A stretch of DNA of 64,000 bases from Ramlibacter sp. (GTDB lineage: Bacteria; Pseudomonadota; Gammaproteobacteria; Burkholderiales; Burkholderiaceae_C). The position numbers and the translations under genes are program-made. Below, piece by piece: positions 11,106 to 20,588 of the stretch; position 1 is the stretch's first letter, and each line of letters opens with the position of its first letter. The notes under the pieces were generated by a model. The model had not been told where the DNA came from, did not search any database, and was given only the letters and a program-made list of their open reading frames with translations. The DNA lies in NCBI GenBank assembly GCA_019635435.1, contig JAHBZM010000001.1, positions 868,001 to 932,000 of the forward strand. Direction: 5' to 3'.

Positions 11106-11726
11106 ATGCAACTCGAACTCCTGAACGAGCAAGGTCAGGCCGCGTCCAAGTTTGACGCCCCCGAAACCGTGTTCGGCCGTGAATACAACGAGGATCTGGT
11201 GCACCAGGTCGTGGTCGCCTTCCAGGCCAATGCCCGCCAGGGCACGCGTGCCCAGAAGGACCGCGAGCAGGTCAAGCACTCGACCAAGAAGCCGTTCAAG
11301 CAAAAGGGAACGGGCCGCGCCCGTGCCGGTATGACGTCCTCGCCGCTGTGGCGCGGGGGTGGCCGGATTTTCCCGAACATGCCTGACGAGAACTTCTCGC
11401 ACAAGATCAACAAGAAGATGTACCGCGCCGGCATGGCGTCCATCTTCTCCCAGCTGGCCCGTGAAGGCCGCCTGGCGGTGGTGGATTCCCTCAAGGTCGA
11501 TTCACCCAAGACCAAGGTGCTGGCTGCCCGTTTCAAGGCGATGAACCTTGAGTCGGTGCTGGTGATTGCTGACGAGGTTGACGAGAATCTTTACCTCGCT
11601 TCGCGCAACCTGGTGAACGTGCTCGTCGTCGAGCCGCGTTACGCCGATCCGCTGTCGCTGGTGCACTACAAGAAGGTGCTGGTCACCAAGGCCGCCATCG
11701 ACAAGCTCAAGGAGATGTTCGCATGA
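11106..11726 (+). CDS. rplD: 50S ribosomal protein L4
   Basis: 206 residues, contiguous with rplC. Lines the exit tunnel through the extended loop containing [11 protein letters not shown] (seen at about residues 63-73). In E. coli L4 autoregulates the S10 operon; that leader is not evident here. The stop overlaps the start of rplW by four bases (ATGA). Confidence 0.98.
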   Translation: MQLELLNEQGQAASKFDAPETVFGREYNEDLVHQVVVAFQANARQGTRAQKDREQVKHSTKKPFKQKGTGRARAGMTSSPLWRGGGRIFPNMPDENFSHKINKKMYRAGMASIFSQLAREGRLAVVDSLKVDSPKTKVLAARFKAMNLESVLVIADEVDENLYLASRNLVNVLVVEPRYADPLSLVHYKKVLVTKAAIDKLKEMFA

Positions 11727-12058
11727 GCCGTGTGAACCCCACCCCCAACGAACGCAAGTTCGACGAAGGCCGTCTGATGCAGGTTCTGGTCGCGCCCATC
11801 GTGTCTGAAAAGGCCACGATGATTGCCGACAAGTCCAATGCCGTGACGTTCAAGGTGCTGCAGGATGCCACCAAACCCGAGATCAAGGCCGCTGTGGAAT
11901 TGATGTTCAAGGTTGAGGTCAAGGGCGTCTCTGTGGTGAATACCAAAGGCAAGACCAAGCGTTTTGGCAAGTCCACGGGTCGCCGCGACAACGTTCGCAA
12001 GGCCTATGTGCTGCTGAAGCCCGGTCAGGAGCTGAACCTCGCAGGGGAGGCCGCTTAA
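11723..12058 (+). CDS. rplW: 50S ribosomal protein L23
   Basis: 111 residues, slightly long because of an N-terminal stretch ([18 protein letters not shown]) before the usual [13 protein letters not shown]23 sits at the tunnel exit and docks trigger factor and SRP. An internal ATG at residue 19 could be a second start, but the ATGA overlap with rplD favours the longer form. Confidence 0.97.
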   Translation: MSRVNPTPNERKFDEGRLMQVLVAPIVSEKATMIADKSNAVTFKVLQDATKPEIKAAVELMFKVEVKGVSVVNTKGKTKRFGKSTGRRDNVRKAYVLLKPGQELNLAGEAA

Positions 12059-12060
12059 TC

Positions 12061-12885
12061 ATGGCAGTCATCAAGATGAAACCCACCTCCCCCGGCCAGC
12101 GCGCCGTGGTGAAGGTGTCGCGCGATCACCTGTACAAGGGTGAAGGCTATGCGCCGCTGATGGAACCCCAGTTCCAGAAGTCCGGCCGCAACAACAACGG
12201 CCACATCACCACCCGCCACAAGGGCGGTGGTCACAAGCATCACTACCGCGTAGTCGACTTCGTGCGCAACAAGGACGGCATTCCGGCCAAGGTGGAGCGT
12301 ATCGAATACGACCCGAACCGCACGGCCCACATCGCCCTGGTGTGCTATGCCGACGGCGAGCGCCGCTACATCATTGCCCCGCGTGGCCTTGAAGTCGGTG
12401 CATCGCTGCTGAGCGGTTCGGAAGCTCCGATCCGCGCCGGCAACACGCTGCCGATCCGCAACATCCCGGTGGGCTCGACCATCCACTGCATCGAGCTCAA
12501 GCCCGGTGCCGGTGCCCAGATCGCCCGTTCGGCCGGTACCTCCGCAACGCTGCTGGCGCGCGAAGGCACCTACGCCCAGGTCCGCATGCGTTCGGGTGAG
12601 GTCCGCAAGGTCCACATCGAGTGCCGCGCCACCATCGGCGAAGTCGCCAACGAAGAGCACAGCCTGCGCCAGCTCGGCAAGGCCGGTGTGAAGCGCTGGA
12701 TGGGTATTCGCCCGACCGTTCGCGGCGTGGTGATGAACCCGGTTGATCACCCCCATGGCGGTGGTGAAGGCAAGACCGGCGAAGGCCGTCACGCAGTCGA
12801 TCCCTGGGGCAATCTGACCAAGGGTTACCGCACCCGTAACAACAAGCGCACGCAGGTCATGATCGTGTCGCGTCGCAAGAAGTAA
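12061..12885 (+). CDS. rplB: 50S ribosomal protein L2
   Basis: 274 residues, usual length. Needed for subunit association and peptidyl-transferase activity. Shows K-P-T-S-P-G-Q-R at the N-terminus, the [16 protein letters not shown] block, and the histidine-containing [14 protein letters not shown]. Two bases after rplW. Confidence 0.98.
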   Translation: MAVIKMKPTSPGQRAVVKVSRDHLYKGEGYAPLMEPQFQKSGRNNNGHITTRHKGGGHKHHYRVVDFVRNKDGIPAKVERIEYDPNRTAHIALVCYADGERRYIIAPRGLEVGASLLSGSEAPIRAGNTLPIRNIPVGSTIHCIELKPGAGAQIARSAGTSATLLAREGTYAQVRMRSGEVRKVHIECRATIGEVANEEHSLRQLGKAGVKRWMGIRPTVRGVVMNPVDHPHGGGEGKTGEGRHAVDPWGNLTKGYRTRNNKRTQVMIVSRRKK

Positions 12886-12895
12886 GGGATAGCCA

Positions 12896-13174
12896 ATGAC
12901 TCGCTCTCTCAAAAAAGGTCCGTTCGTTGACCACCACCTCGTGGCCAAGGCCGACAAGGCCGTGACCACGAAGGACAAAAAGCCGATCAAGACCTGGTCC
13001 CGTCGCTCCATGATCCTGCCCGAGTTCATCGGTCTGACGATCGCCGTGCACAACGGCAAGCAACACGTGCCGGTCTACATCACCGACCAGATGGTGGGCC
13101 ACAAGCTCGGCGAATTCGCCTTGACGCGCACCTTCAAGGGTCACCCGGCGGACAAGAAAGTCCAGAAGAAGTAA
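12896..13174 (+). CDS. rpsS: 30S ribosomal protein S19
   Basis: 92 residues, [15 protein letters not shown]... to the basic tail D-K-K-V-Q-K-K. Binds the head of the 30S subunit with S13 and contacts the A-site finger. Standard order after rplB, ten bases away, with AGGGATAG as the ribosome binding site. Confidence 0.98.
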   Translation: MTRSLKKGPFVDHHLVAKADKAVTTKDKKPIKTWSRRSMILPEFIGLTIAVHNGKQHVPVYITDQMVGHKLGEFALTRTFKGHPADKKVQKK

Positions 13175-13183
13175 GGAATGACC

Positions 13184-13513
13184 ATGGAAACACGTGCAGT
13201 CCTCAGGGGCGTCCGTCTGTCGGTCGACAAAGGCCGCCTGGTCGCTGATCTGATCCGCGGCAAGAAGGTTGACCAGGCGCTGAATGTTCTGGAATTCACC
13301 CAGAAAAAAGCGGCCGTGATCATCAAGAAGGTTCTTGAGTCCGCCATCGCGAACGCCGAGCACAACGACGGCGCCGACATCGACGAACTGAAGGTCAAGA
13401 CCATCTACGTCGAACAGGGCGCTTCGCTCAAGCGTTTCACCGCGCGCGCCAAAGGCCGCGGCAATCGCATCGTCAAGCCCACGTGCCACGTGTACTTGAC
13501 GGTCGGCAACTAA
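13184..13513 (+). CDS. rplV: 50S ribosomal protein L22
   Basis: 109 residues from ATG 13184 ([18 protein letters not shown]). An ATG six bases earlier (13178) is also in frame, but TAAGGA then lies immediately against it. For 13184 the same Shine-Dalgarno has a spacing of about six bases, so I prefer the shorter form. L22 lines the exit tunnel near L4. Standard operon order. Confidence 0.95.
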   Translation: METRAVLRGVRLSVDKGRLVADLIRGKKVDQALNVLEFTQKKAAVIIKKVLESAIANAEHNDGADIDELKVKTIYVEQGASLKRFTARAKGRGNRIVKPTCHVYLTVGN

Positions 13514-13530
13514 CAGGATCTGGAAAAACT

Positions 13531-14436
13531 ATGGGACAGAAAATCCATCCTACCGGTTTCCGCCTGTCGGTGAGCCGCAACTGGGCCAGCCGCTGGTACG
13601 CGAACAACCGTGACTTCGCCGGCATGCTGGCCGAAGACATCAAGGTGCGCGAGTACCTCAAGGCCAAGCTCAAGAACGCCGCCGTGTCGCGCGTGCTGAT
13701 CGAGCGTCCCGCCAAGAGCGCCCGCATCACCATCTTCTCGGCACGTCCGGGCGTGGTGATCGGCAAGAAGGGCGAAGACATCGAAGCGCTCAAGAAAGAG
13801 CTCGGCAAGCGCCTGGGCGTGCCGGTGGCCGTGAACATCGAGGAAGTGCGCAAGCCCGAAATCGATGCCCAGCTGATCGCCGACAGCATCACGCAGCAGC
13901 TCGAAAAGCGGATCATGTTCCGCCGCGCCATGAAGCGCGCGATGCAAAACGCCATGCGTCTGGGTGCCCAGGGCATCAAGATCATGTCGGCCGGTCGCCT
14001 GAACGGCATTGAAATCGCACGCACCGAGTGGTACCGCGAAGGCCGCGTGCCGCTGCACACCCTGCGCGCCGACATCGACTATGGCTTCTCTGAAGCCAAG
14101 ACCACCTACGGCGTCATTGGCGTCAAGGTCTGGGTCTACAAGGGCGATACGCTGGGCCGCAACGATGCACCCGCCGTCGAGACCCCGCGTCCCGAAGAAG
14201 AGCGCCGTCCTCGTGGCCCCCGCCGCGATGCACGCCCTGGCGACCGTCCCACCGGCGACCGCCGTGGTCCGGCCACCCGCCGCCCCGCAGCTGGTGCGGG
14301 CAACGTCGCGCCGGCTGATGGCAGCGACAAGCCCGCAGAAGCAACGACAGGTGCCGATGCACCGAAAACTACCGTTAAGCGCGTCCGCAAGGTTACCGCG
14401 CCGGCTGCTCCCGCTGCCGACGGTAAAGGAGAATAA
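13531..14436 (+). CDS. rpsC: 30S ribosomal protein S3 with long C-terminal tail
   Basis: 301 residues against 233 in E. coli. The KH domain ([13 protein letters not shown], about residues 70-82) and the mRNA-entry helicase residues are present. After about residue 220 an R/P/G-rich and then A/T/P-rich tail of some 80 residues follows; such tails are common in Burkholderiales S3 and are probably disordered. Start ATG 13531 ([14 protein letters not shown]) follows AGGATCTGG; the earlier in-frame opening is not used. Confidence 0.97.
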   Translation: MGQKIHPTGFRLSVSRNWASRWYANNRDFAGMLAEDIKVREYLKAKLKNAAVSRVLIERPAKSARITIFSARPGVVIGKKGEDIEALKKELGKRLGVPVAVNIEEVRKPEIDAQLIADSITQQLEKRIMFRRAMKRAMQNAMRLGAQGIKIMSAGRLNGIEIARTEWYREGRVPLHTLRADIDYGFSEAKTTYGVIGVKVWVYKGDTLGRNDAPAVETPRPEEERRPRGPRRDARPGDRPTGDRRGPATRRPAAGAGNVAPADGSDKPAEATTGADAPKTTVKRVRKVTAPAAPAADGKGE

Positions 14437-14438
14437 AC

Positions 14439-14855
14439 ATGCTGCAACCCGCTCGCCGCAAATACCGCAAAGAGCAGAAGGGCCGCAACACCGGCATCGC
14501 TACCCGGGGCAACTCGGTGGCTTTTGGTGATTTCGGTTTGAAGTGCACCGACCGTGGCCGCCTGACGGCCCGCCAGATCGAAGCTGCACGCCGTGCGATT
14601 TCCCGTCACGTGAAGCGTGGCGGCCGCATCTGGATCCGTGTGTTCCCCGACAAGCCCATTTCCCACAAGCCTGCCGAAGTGCGCATGGGTAACGGCAAGG
14701 GCAACCCCGAGTACTACGTGGCTGAAATCCAGCCGGGCAAGGTGGTGTTCGAGATCGTCGGCGTGCCCGAAGAGCTCGCCCGCGAAGCGTTCCGCCTGGC
14801 CGCCGCCAAGCTGCCGCTGCGCACCACGTTTGTCAGCCGCATGATCGGCGCCTGA
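14439..14855 (+). CDS. rplP: 50S ribosomal protein L16
   Basis: 138 residues, [17 protein letters not shown]... Organises the A-site of the 50S subunit. The basic N-terminus and the block [14 protein letters not shown] (about residues 72-85) are standard. TAAAGGAGAATAAAC precedes the start, overlapping the end of rpsC. Confidence 0.98.
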   Translation: MLQPARRKYRKEQKGRNTGIATRGNSVAFGDFGLKCTDRGRLTARQIEAARRAISRHVKRGGRIWIRVFPDKPISHKPAEVRMGNGKGNPEYYVAEIQPGKVVFEIVGVPEELAREAFRLAAAKLPLRTTFVSRMIGA

Positions 14856-14872
14856 TTCAGGAGAATGAAGAA

Positions 14873-15073
14873 ATGAAAGCTGCTGAACTGCGCCAGAAAG
14901 ACATTGCCGGCCTGCAAACCGAAGTCAAGGAGCTGCAAAAGGCCCACTTCGGCCTGCGCATGCAAAAGGCCACGCAACAACTGAACAACACCGCCACGCT
15001 GCGTGTCACCCGCCGTGACATTGCACGCGCCAAGACCATTCTTGCCGAGAAGCAAGCCGCCAGTAAGGAGTGA
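14873..15073 (+). CDS. rpmC: 50S ribosomal protein L29
   Basis: 66 residues, two-helix protein at the tunnel exit ([10 protein letters not shown]...L-R-x-Q-K-A-T-Q-Q-L). Seventeen bases after rplP with CAGGAGAATG as ribosome binding site. Confidence 0.97.
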   Translation: MKAAELRQKDIAGLQTEVKELQKAHFGLRMQKATQQLNNTATLRVTRRDIARAKTILAEKQAASKE

Positions 15074-15075
15074 CC

Positions 15076-15345
15076 ATGACGGAAGCGAAAACATCCCTCA
15101 AGCGCACCTTGATTGGCAAGGTGGTCAGCGACAAGCGTTCCAAGACCGTGACGGTGCTGATCGAGCGCCGCGTGAAGCACGAGCTCTACGGCAAGATCGT
15201 TGCCAAGACGAGCAAGTACCACGCCCACGACGAAAAGGGCGAATTCCACATGGGTGACATGATCGAGATCACCGAGAGCCGCCCGATTTCCAAGACCAAG
15301 AACTGGGTTGCGACCCGCCTGGTCCAGAAGGCCGTGATCGTCTGA
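15076..15345 (+). CDS. rpsQ: 30S ribosomal protein S17
   Basis: 89 residues from ATG 15076 ([18 protein letters not shown]). The in-frame GTG at 15070 overlaps the Shine-Dalgarno TAAGGAG and is rejected as start. OB-fold 16S rRNA-binding protein; V-V-S-D-K-x-x-K-T-V-T-V and [10 protein letters not shown] are family hallmarks. Last gene of the S10 cluster here; rplN does not follow. Confidence 0.98.
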   Translation: MTEAKTSLKRTLIGKVVSDKRSKTVTVLIERRVKHELYGKIVAKTSKYHAHDEKGEFHMGDMIEITESRPISKTKNWVATRLVQKAVIV

Positions 15346-15378
15346 CCTGATCCCGACCCCGCTGCAAGCTGCAAGGAA

Positions 15379-15409
15379 ACGGCCCACAATGTGGGTCGTT
15401 TTTCTTTTT
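15379..15409 (+). terminator. intrinsic terminator of the S10 operon
   Basis: ACGGCCCAC (15379-15387) pairs with GTGGGTCGT (15391-15399) around AAT, with one G-T wobble, followed by TTTTT-C-TTTTT. It ends the ribosomal-protein transcript 34 bases after rpsQ and directly precedes the peroxiredoxin gene. Confidence 0.88.
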
Positions 15410-15419
15410 GGAGCCTCAA

Positions 15420-15926
15420 ATGATCAAAGTTGGAGATACCCTTCCCGCCGCCACCCTGATGGAATACTCGGAGGTCGAGGGCGAGGGCTGCAGCATTGGC
15501 CCGAACCCGGTGGACGTGACCAAGGCGACCGCGGGCAAAACCATTGCCCTGTTTGCATTGCCCGGGGCTTTCACGCCCACCTGCTCGGCCAAGCATGTGC
15601 CGGGCTATGTGGAGAAGGCGGCCGAGTTCAAGGCGGCCGGCGTGGACGAGATCTGGTGCGTCAGTGTCAACGATGCCTTTGTCATGGGCGCCTGGGCACG
15701 CGACCAGAAGACCGCTGGCAAGGTGCGCATGCTGGGTGATGGCAGTGCGGATTTCGCCAAGGCGACGGGCCTGACGCTGGACCTCACGGGGCGCGGCATG
15801 GGGGTGCGCAGCAACCGCTATTCGATGCTGGTCAAGGACGGCAAGGTGGTTTCCCTCAACGTCGAGGGCCCGGGAAAATTCGAGGTCAGCGACGCCCAGA
15901 CCCTGCTGGCGCAAGCGGCCGGTTGA
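15420..15926 (+). CDS. Prx5-type peroxiredoxin
   Basis: 168-residue cytosolic thiol peroxidase. The peroxidatic Cys55 lies in P-G-A-F-T-P-T-C-S-A-K-H, the signature of the Prx5 / AhpE-like group; the W-C pair in E-I-W-C-V-S-V-N-D and the R-S-N-R-Y motif near residue 130 are also typical. It reduces H2O2 or alkyl hydroperoxides with glutathione or thioredoxin as donor. Start ATG 15420 has GGAG nine bases upstream; the TTG-started extension at 15408 is unlikely. It follows the S10 terminator so closely that its promoter must lie in or before it, or it is read through. Confidence 0.88.
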   Translation: MIKVGDTLPAATLMEYSEVEGEGCSIGPNPVDVTKATAGKTIALFALPGAFTPTCSAKHVPGYVEKAAEFKAAGVDEIWCVSVNDAFVMGAWARDQKTAGKVRMLGDGSADFAKATGLTLDLTGRGMGVRSNRYSMLVKDGKVVSLNVEGPGKFEVSDAQTLLAQAAG

Positions 15927-15945
15927 TCCTGTCGGCGGGTCACTC

Positions 15946-15999
15946 TGCTATCTGATTGATAGCACACAGTGGCCGCCAGCCTTGGACTCCAGCCTCAAA
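15946..15999. repeat. dispersed intergenic repeat, copy B (inverted)
   Basis: Starts with TGCTATCTGATTGATAGCA, a perfect stem with a short loop, then AGTGGCCGCCAGCCTTGGAC, which is the reverse complement of the core seen at 125-173 and 35782-35833. It lies between converging prx and acetyltransferase genes, where it may also serve as a transcription end. Confidence 0.75.
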
Positions 16000-16003
16000 T
16001 CAC

Positions 16004-16507
16004 TCAAATAGTGGCCTTGAGGTAGTGGGCGCCCGGGATCGGGTTGTGGTAGTAGGGCGGGATGTCTTGAAATCCCAGGTCGACGTAGAGCGCCCGAGCG
16101 GCCTCCATGTCGTCCAGGGTGTCGAGCAGCACGCTTTCATAGCCCGCCCGCCGGGCCGCGTCCAGCGTGGCCTCGGCCAGCAGCCGGCCCAGCCCAAAGC
16201 CCCGGAACGCCTTGCGCACATAGAGGCGCTTCATTTCCGCGGCGTTGGGGTAGTCCACGGTGTCCAGCGGCCGCAGCGCGCAGCAACCGGCCACTTCGTC
16301 CTCCACCATCGCCAGCACCAGCGAGCCGCGCGGCTCGGCGTAGTCGCCAGGCAGGCTGGCGAGCTCATCGTCAAACGACTGGAAGCACAAATCCACGCCC
16401 AGACCGTCGGCGTACTCGCGAAAGATTTCGCGGGCGGCCATGATCTCCCCCTCTGCCGTGGGCGTGACGAGCTGAATCTGCGGTATGTCCAACTTGGCCA
16501 AAAGCAA
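16004..16507 (-). CDS. GNAT family N-acetyltransferase
   Basis: About 167 residues. The block R-K-A-F-R-G-F-G-L-G-R-L-L (acetyl-CoA pyrophosphate-binding R/Q-x-x-G-x-G/A) lies near residue 105, and the helix-strand pattern through L-D-T-L-D-D-M-E-A-A to Y-V-D-L-G-F is a classic GNAT fold. F-R-E-Y-A...L-G-V-D-L-C-F-Q is typical of a cytosolic subfamily of unknown substrate. The start is uncertain: TTG at 16507 keeps the first beta strand (I-Q-L-V-T-P), whereas ATG 16441 has the better Shine-Dalgarno (GGGGGAG) but would lose it. Confidence 0.8.
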   Translation of the reverse strand: MLLAKLDIPQIQLVTPTAEGEIMAAREIFREYADGLGVDLCFQSFDDELASLPGDYAEPRGSLVLAMVEDEVAGCCALRPLDTVDYPNAAEMKRLYVRKAFRGFGLGRLLAEATLDAARRAGYESVLLDTLDDMEAARALYVDLGFQDIPPYYHNPIPGAHYLKATI

Positions 16508-16570
16508 TTGTGGAAATGCAGTTTAACGCCATTTGCGGTGGCGCTTCAAGGCAGTCCCCGGGGGCGAACT

Positions 16571-19500
16571 CTAGGAGCCGGTCGCGCTGATGTCGCAGGT
16601 GACGAGGAACACCAGTGTAGAGCTCGCCGGGAACGTGGGCAGTGTCAGCCCCGGGCTCTGCAGGCCGGCCACTGTGGGCGAGCTGGGGCAGATGGCGCCC
16701 CCCGTGGCCGTGCAACTGACCGTGGTGCAGCTCAGACCGGTGGCGGCCGGGTCGGTCAGCACGGTGCCATCGGCCGAATTGGGGCCGTTGTTCGTCACGG
16801 TGATGCCGTAGACGGTTGCCGAGCCGGACACCACGCTCGACAGCGTGTTGGTCTTGGTCACGGTGATGTTGGTGCTGACGGGGATGGTGACCGTGGCCTG
16901 GGCCGTGTTGTTGCTGGACACCGGGTCAATCACTCCGGCCGGAGGCGTTACCGTGGCCACATTGACCTGTTCGCCCACGCCGCCCGCAATCGCCCGCAGG
17001 GTGAACGTGATGCTGCTGGACGGCGGCAGCGTCATCGTGGCATTGGCCTGCGACGACACGGTGGCGCGCGCGGTGACGGTGGCTGAAGCGCCGCTGGTGG
17101 TCACGGCGGTGATGGTCATGCCCGCCAGCCCTGAAGGCAGGGTGTCGTTGAAGGTGGCGGCCGTGGCGGTATTGGGGCCCAGGTTGCGCACGGTTACCGT
17201 GAACACCGTGGTCTGGTCCGGCAGGATCACGGTGGGCGACGCCGACTTGGTGATGCTCAGGTCCGCCTGGGGCCCGATGTTGACCGTGGCGGTGCCGCTG
17301 TTGTTGCTCGGGTCCGTGTCAGTGGTGCCGGCGGGCGGCGCGATGGTGGTGGTGTTGATCACGGCCCCGATGGCCCCGGCGACCGCCCTCAGCACCACGG
17401 TCAGCGTGCTGCCCACCGGCAGGGTGGCGGTGCCGTTGAAGGTGCTGCCGGCAATGGTGCGGCTGGTCAAGGTGCTGCTCCCCGCGACCGAGGCGGAGAC
17501 AAAAGTCAGCGTGCCCATGCCCGTGGGCAGGGTGTCCGTGATGCGGGCGCCCGTCACGGCACTGGGGCCGGGGTTGACGAAGGTCAACATGAAGGTGGTC
17601 GTCTGCCCCACCACCAGCGAGGGGGTATTGGCCACCTTGGTGGCCGACAGATCAGCGCTGGGCCCGATGACCACGGTTGCGGTGGCGCTGTTGTTGCCCA
17701 GGTTGGTGTCGCTGGCATTGGCTGGCGCGCTGACTGATCCGGTGTTGACGGGGGCACCGTTCGCGGTGGCCACGGCCCGCAACACCACGGTCAAGGTCTG
17801 GTTGACGGGGATGGTCACGGTCCCGGTGAAGGTGCTGCCGCTGATGCTGCTGCTGGTGAGCGTGGTGGGGCCCGTGGAGCCACTGGCGCTGACCAGCGCC
17901 AGCGAGCCCAGTCCGGCCGGCAGCACATCAACGACGGTGGCCGCCGTGGCTTGCTGGGGCCCGGAATTGCCGATGGTCAGCGTGAAGTTGGTGGTTTGCC
18001 CGATCGACAGGGTCGTGGTGCTGGCGGCCTTGCTGATCGACAAGTCCGTCAGGGGCAGGCACTTGTAGCCCGAGTTGCTGACCGGGTCGGCCGCTTCTGA
18101 AATCAACACATTGACGCCGGCGTTGCCCGGCAACGCGCCGTGGTCTGCCCCGCCGGGCGGGCTGTCGGAGGTGTTGGTGACGCCGTTGGCTCCGCCGCTG
18201 ACGTCAACGCTGGCCGCCCCGGTGCGCACCACCACGCCGCCGCCGCCGCCTCCCCCGCCACTGTGGGCGCCGCCCGTGCCCGTGAGCCACGCATCGCCGC
18301 CCTGGCCGCCATAGGCGCTGACCGCCAAGGCCCCACTGGTCCAGTTTGGCGACACCACAATCACGCTGCCGCCGGCCGCGCCCGCGCCCGCCGCGTCATT
18401 CAGCGGATTGGTGTTGGCGCTGCCGCCGCGCACGTCGATGGTGCCGCCGCCGGTCAGGGCCCCCGCCCGTATCAGCACAATGCCGCCGCCGGTGCTGCCG
18501 CTCATCTCGCGGGTGTTGTTGGAGTTGCCGTTCTGGTCGCCCGCGCCGCCGCCGCCGCCCATGACGACGCGTGAGATGCCGGCCCCGCCAAAGCTGCCGC
18601 CGCCAAACGCGGCGAGGTGCTGGCCGGTCACGGCCTCGATGTTGGAGTAGTCACTGGCCACGCCCGCCCAGCCCGCGGACCGCCAGCCAAAGCCGCCGCG
18701 GCCACCGGCCCCGCCATTGGCACCACCGCCGCCGCCGCCGTTGTGATAAACGTTGTTGTAGTACTGGCCGCCGCCGCCGGCGTTGCCGGGGGCGCCGCGC
18801 GCGTAGTCGAAATCGGCCGTGGTTCCCGTGCCCGGGTAGCCGATGTACGCCGTGCCGGTGTTGTCCACCACCGTGCCCGTGGTGTCGATCCGGTCAAATG
18901 GTGAGCCGTCGGTGAAGGTCCACCGCGGTGTGCCCGCGATGCCCTCGCCCTTGGATGCATGGGACTGGTTCGCCGCACTCGGGTCGCGGGCCCGGAAGGG
19001 GTTGTTGCCGTCGGTGTTGCTGGGGCGCCCGCCCCCACCGCGAAAGCCCCGCGCCGACATGTCGATCGTCTGGCCGCCGAAATCCATGGTCTTGGCCACA
19101 TCCAGGGCCAGCACACCGCCATTGGTGCCGTTCCAGGCCAGGCCCGTCAGAGTGCCACCCAAGGTCAGGTTGCCATACTGGGGCACCCGGATGACCTGGA
19201 AGCTCCGGCGGGGCGTGGTGCTGGTGGGGTTGGCCTGCACATAGGTGTACTGCAGGGGCGCCCCGGCCACAAAGCTGGTGCCCGAGGTGCCGCCTGCGGC
19301 CGGCACGTACTCGTACTGGCCAACCCGGCAGGTGCCCGAGGTTTCCAGATAACCCTGGGCCGGCCGGCCGGGCGCGCCGTCGCCATAGCTGTCGCTTTCG
19401 GTGCGGTCCATGTCGACGCACTGCATCTGGATCAGCAGCGCGAGATCACCGGCGGACCAGGTGGCCGAGCCGCGGCCACCGCTCAGGGTGATGGTCGGTT

Positions 19501-19684
19501 GCGAGCCCGCGGTGTAGGTGCCGTTGTTGGGCGTGAAGTAGCCATTGACCGTCTGGCCTGCCGCAGTCGAGACGTTGGTGCCGTTGTTCTGCGGCACGGC
19601 GCACACCTGTGCAAACGCCCAGCCACCCAGCAACAGCAAGTAGACGGGCAGTGCGAAGCGCACGACCCGGGCCAACGACCTCAT
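16571..19684 (-). CDS. large secreted surface protein with glycine-rich region and DUF11 repeats
   Basis: 1037 residues. A signal peptide (hydrophobic run ending A-F-A, about residue 25) leads to an N-terminal domain with several cysteines. A very glycine-rich region follows (about 280-500), with blocks such as G-G-G-G-G-G-A-N-G-G-A-G. Four tandem Ig-like DUF11 repeats fill about 540-1037, each opening with D-L-S-I-T-K-S or similar and carrying F-T-L-T-I-x-N-x-G-P. DUF11 repeats are stalk-like modules of cell-surface proteins. No sorting or autotransporter domain is seen at the C-terminus, so the attachment mode is unknown. Role could be adhesion or biofilm; that is inference. Confidence 0.8.
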   Translation of the reverse strand: MRSLARVVRFALPVYLLLLGGWAFAQVCAVPQNNGTNVSTAAGQTVNGYFTPNNGTYTAGSQPTITLSGGRGSATWSAGDLALLIQMQCVDMDRTESDSYGDGAPGRPAQGYLETSGTCRVGQYEYVPAAGGTSGTSFVAGAPLQYTYVQANPTSTTPRRSFQVIRVPQYGNLTLGGTLTGLAWNGTNGGVLALDVAKTMDFGGQTIDMSARGFRGGGGRPSNTDGNNPFRARDPSAANQSHASKGEGIAGTPRWTFTDGSPFDRIDTTGTVVDNTGTAYIGYPGTGTTADFDYARGAPGNAGGGGQYYNNVYHNGGGGGGANGGAGGRGGFGWRSAGWAGVASDYSNIEAVTGQHLAAFGGGSFGGAGISRVVMGGGGGAGDQNGNSNNTREMSGSTGGGIVLIRAGALTGGGTIDVRGGSANTNPLNDAAGAGAAGGSVIVVSPNWTSGALAVSAYGGQGGDAWLTGTGGAHSGGGGGGGGVVVRTGAASVDVSGGANGVTNTSDSPPGGADHGALPGNAGVNVLISEAADPVSNSGYKCLPLTDLSISKAASTTTLSIGQTTNFTLTIGNSGPQQATAATVVDVLPAGLGSLALVSASGSTGPTTLTSSSISGSTFTGTVTIPVNQTLTVVLRAVATANGAPVNTGSVSAPANASDTNLGNNSATATVVIGPSADLSATKVANTPSLVVGQTTTFMLTFVNPGPSAVTGARITDTLPTGMGTLTFVSASVAGSSTLTSRTIAGSTFNGTATLPVGSTLTVVLRAVAGAIGAVINTTTIAPPAGTTDTDPSNNSGTATVNIGPQADLSITKSASPTVILPDQTTVFTVTVRNLGPNTATAATFNDTLPSGLAGMTITAVTTSGASATVTARATVSSQANATMTLPPSSSITFTLRAIAGGVGEQVNVATVTPPAGVIDPVSSNNTAQATVTIPVSTNITVTKTNTLSSVVSGSATVYGITVTNNGPNSADGTVLTDPAATGLSCTTVSCTATGGAICPSSPTVAGLQSPGLTLPTFPASSTLVFLVTCDISATGS

Positions 19685-19749
19685 GAAGATCCAGTCAGAA
19701 CGACATTGAAATACATTATGTTACTTGTTTGGCGTTCTTTTGGGTTACT

Positions 19750-20406
19750 TCAAGTGACCAGCCAGACCACAAAAGCTGCACAAACGCCAAGAATGACCAC
19801 GGCCAGCGCCCGGGAAGTGGTGTCGTCCCGCGACGGGATGGCGTCCCGGTCCATCTCCTTGTCACCCGTCAGCATGGGCCTGATCAGGTTGTCCTTCTTT
19901 TTCCAGAGGTAGAACAGGACGGCGGCAATATGCACGCCCGCCAGCACCACCACCAGCCATTGCCCCACTTCCTTGTGGTACCAGGTGGCCGTCAGGCCGT
20001 TGGCACTGGTCACAAAGCGGTTGAGGGGGCCGGTGAAGGAGATTTCATCGTCGCTGACCAGGCCGGTGCCGATCTGGACCGCCAGCAACGCCAGCATGGC
20101 GAAGACCGAGCCCGCGCCAAGCGGGTTGTGCCCGATCAGGTGGTCAGGATGAGGCTTGCCCTTGAGGTAGTTCACGACACTGCGTGGCCCATAAATGAAC
20201 GAGGAGAAGCGCGACCAGCGCCCACCCACCAGGCCCCAGACCAGCCTGAACAGCAGCAGGGCGAGGACGGCGTAGCCCAGCCTGGCATGCCAGTCGATGA
20301 TGGCGCCGCCGACGTGACCGGTGATCACGAGGCCCACGACGCAGGCCGCCAGCGACCAGTGAAAGAAACGGGTGGGCAGATCCCAGACCCTGACTTTTTT
20401 TGACAT
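19750..20406 (-). CDS. cytochrome b561-type membrane cytochrome
   Basis: 218 residues with an N-terminal W-D-L-P-T-R-F-F-H-W-S-L, four main membrane helices carrying histidines (H in F-F-H-W, H in G-H-V-G-G, H in W-Y-H-K-E-V-G-Q-W, H in A-G-V-H-I-A), and a further C-terminal helix. This is the prokaryotic b561 / Ni-Fe-hydrogenase cytochrome b fold, which binds two haems b and moves electrons between quinol and a periplasmic partner. It faces the cytochrome c' gene, a pairing common in betaproteobacteria; they probably work together or share control. Confidence 0.87.
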   Translation of the reverse strand: MSKKVRVWDLPTRFFHWSLAACVVGLVITGHVGGAIIDWHARLGYAVLALLLFRLVWGLVGGRWSRFSSFIYGPRSVVNYLKGKPHPDHLIGHNPLGAGSVFAMLALLAVQIGTGLVSDDEISFTGPLNRFVTSANGLTATWYHKEVGQWLVVVLAGVHIAAVLFYLWKKKDNLIRPMLTGDKEMDRDAIPSRDDTTSRALAVVILGVCAAFVVWLVT

Positions 20407-20588
20407 GAAATTTCCCTCCGCGGCCGGTGGCCGACTTGTCTGGTTGGTGGACTGCCGAATGGACGACCACCGATTGGTGAATTCCCTTAGTCTTTAGTTC
20501 CTGCTGAACTTTCAGCAAAAACCCTGATCATCCGCTTGGCATCTTGCCGAAATTCAAACCCACAGAAACCCACGGAGAAGGAAACACC

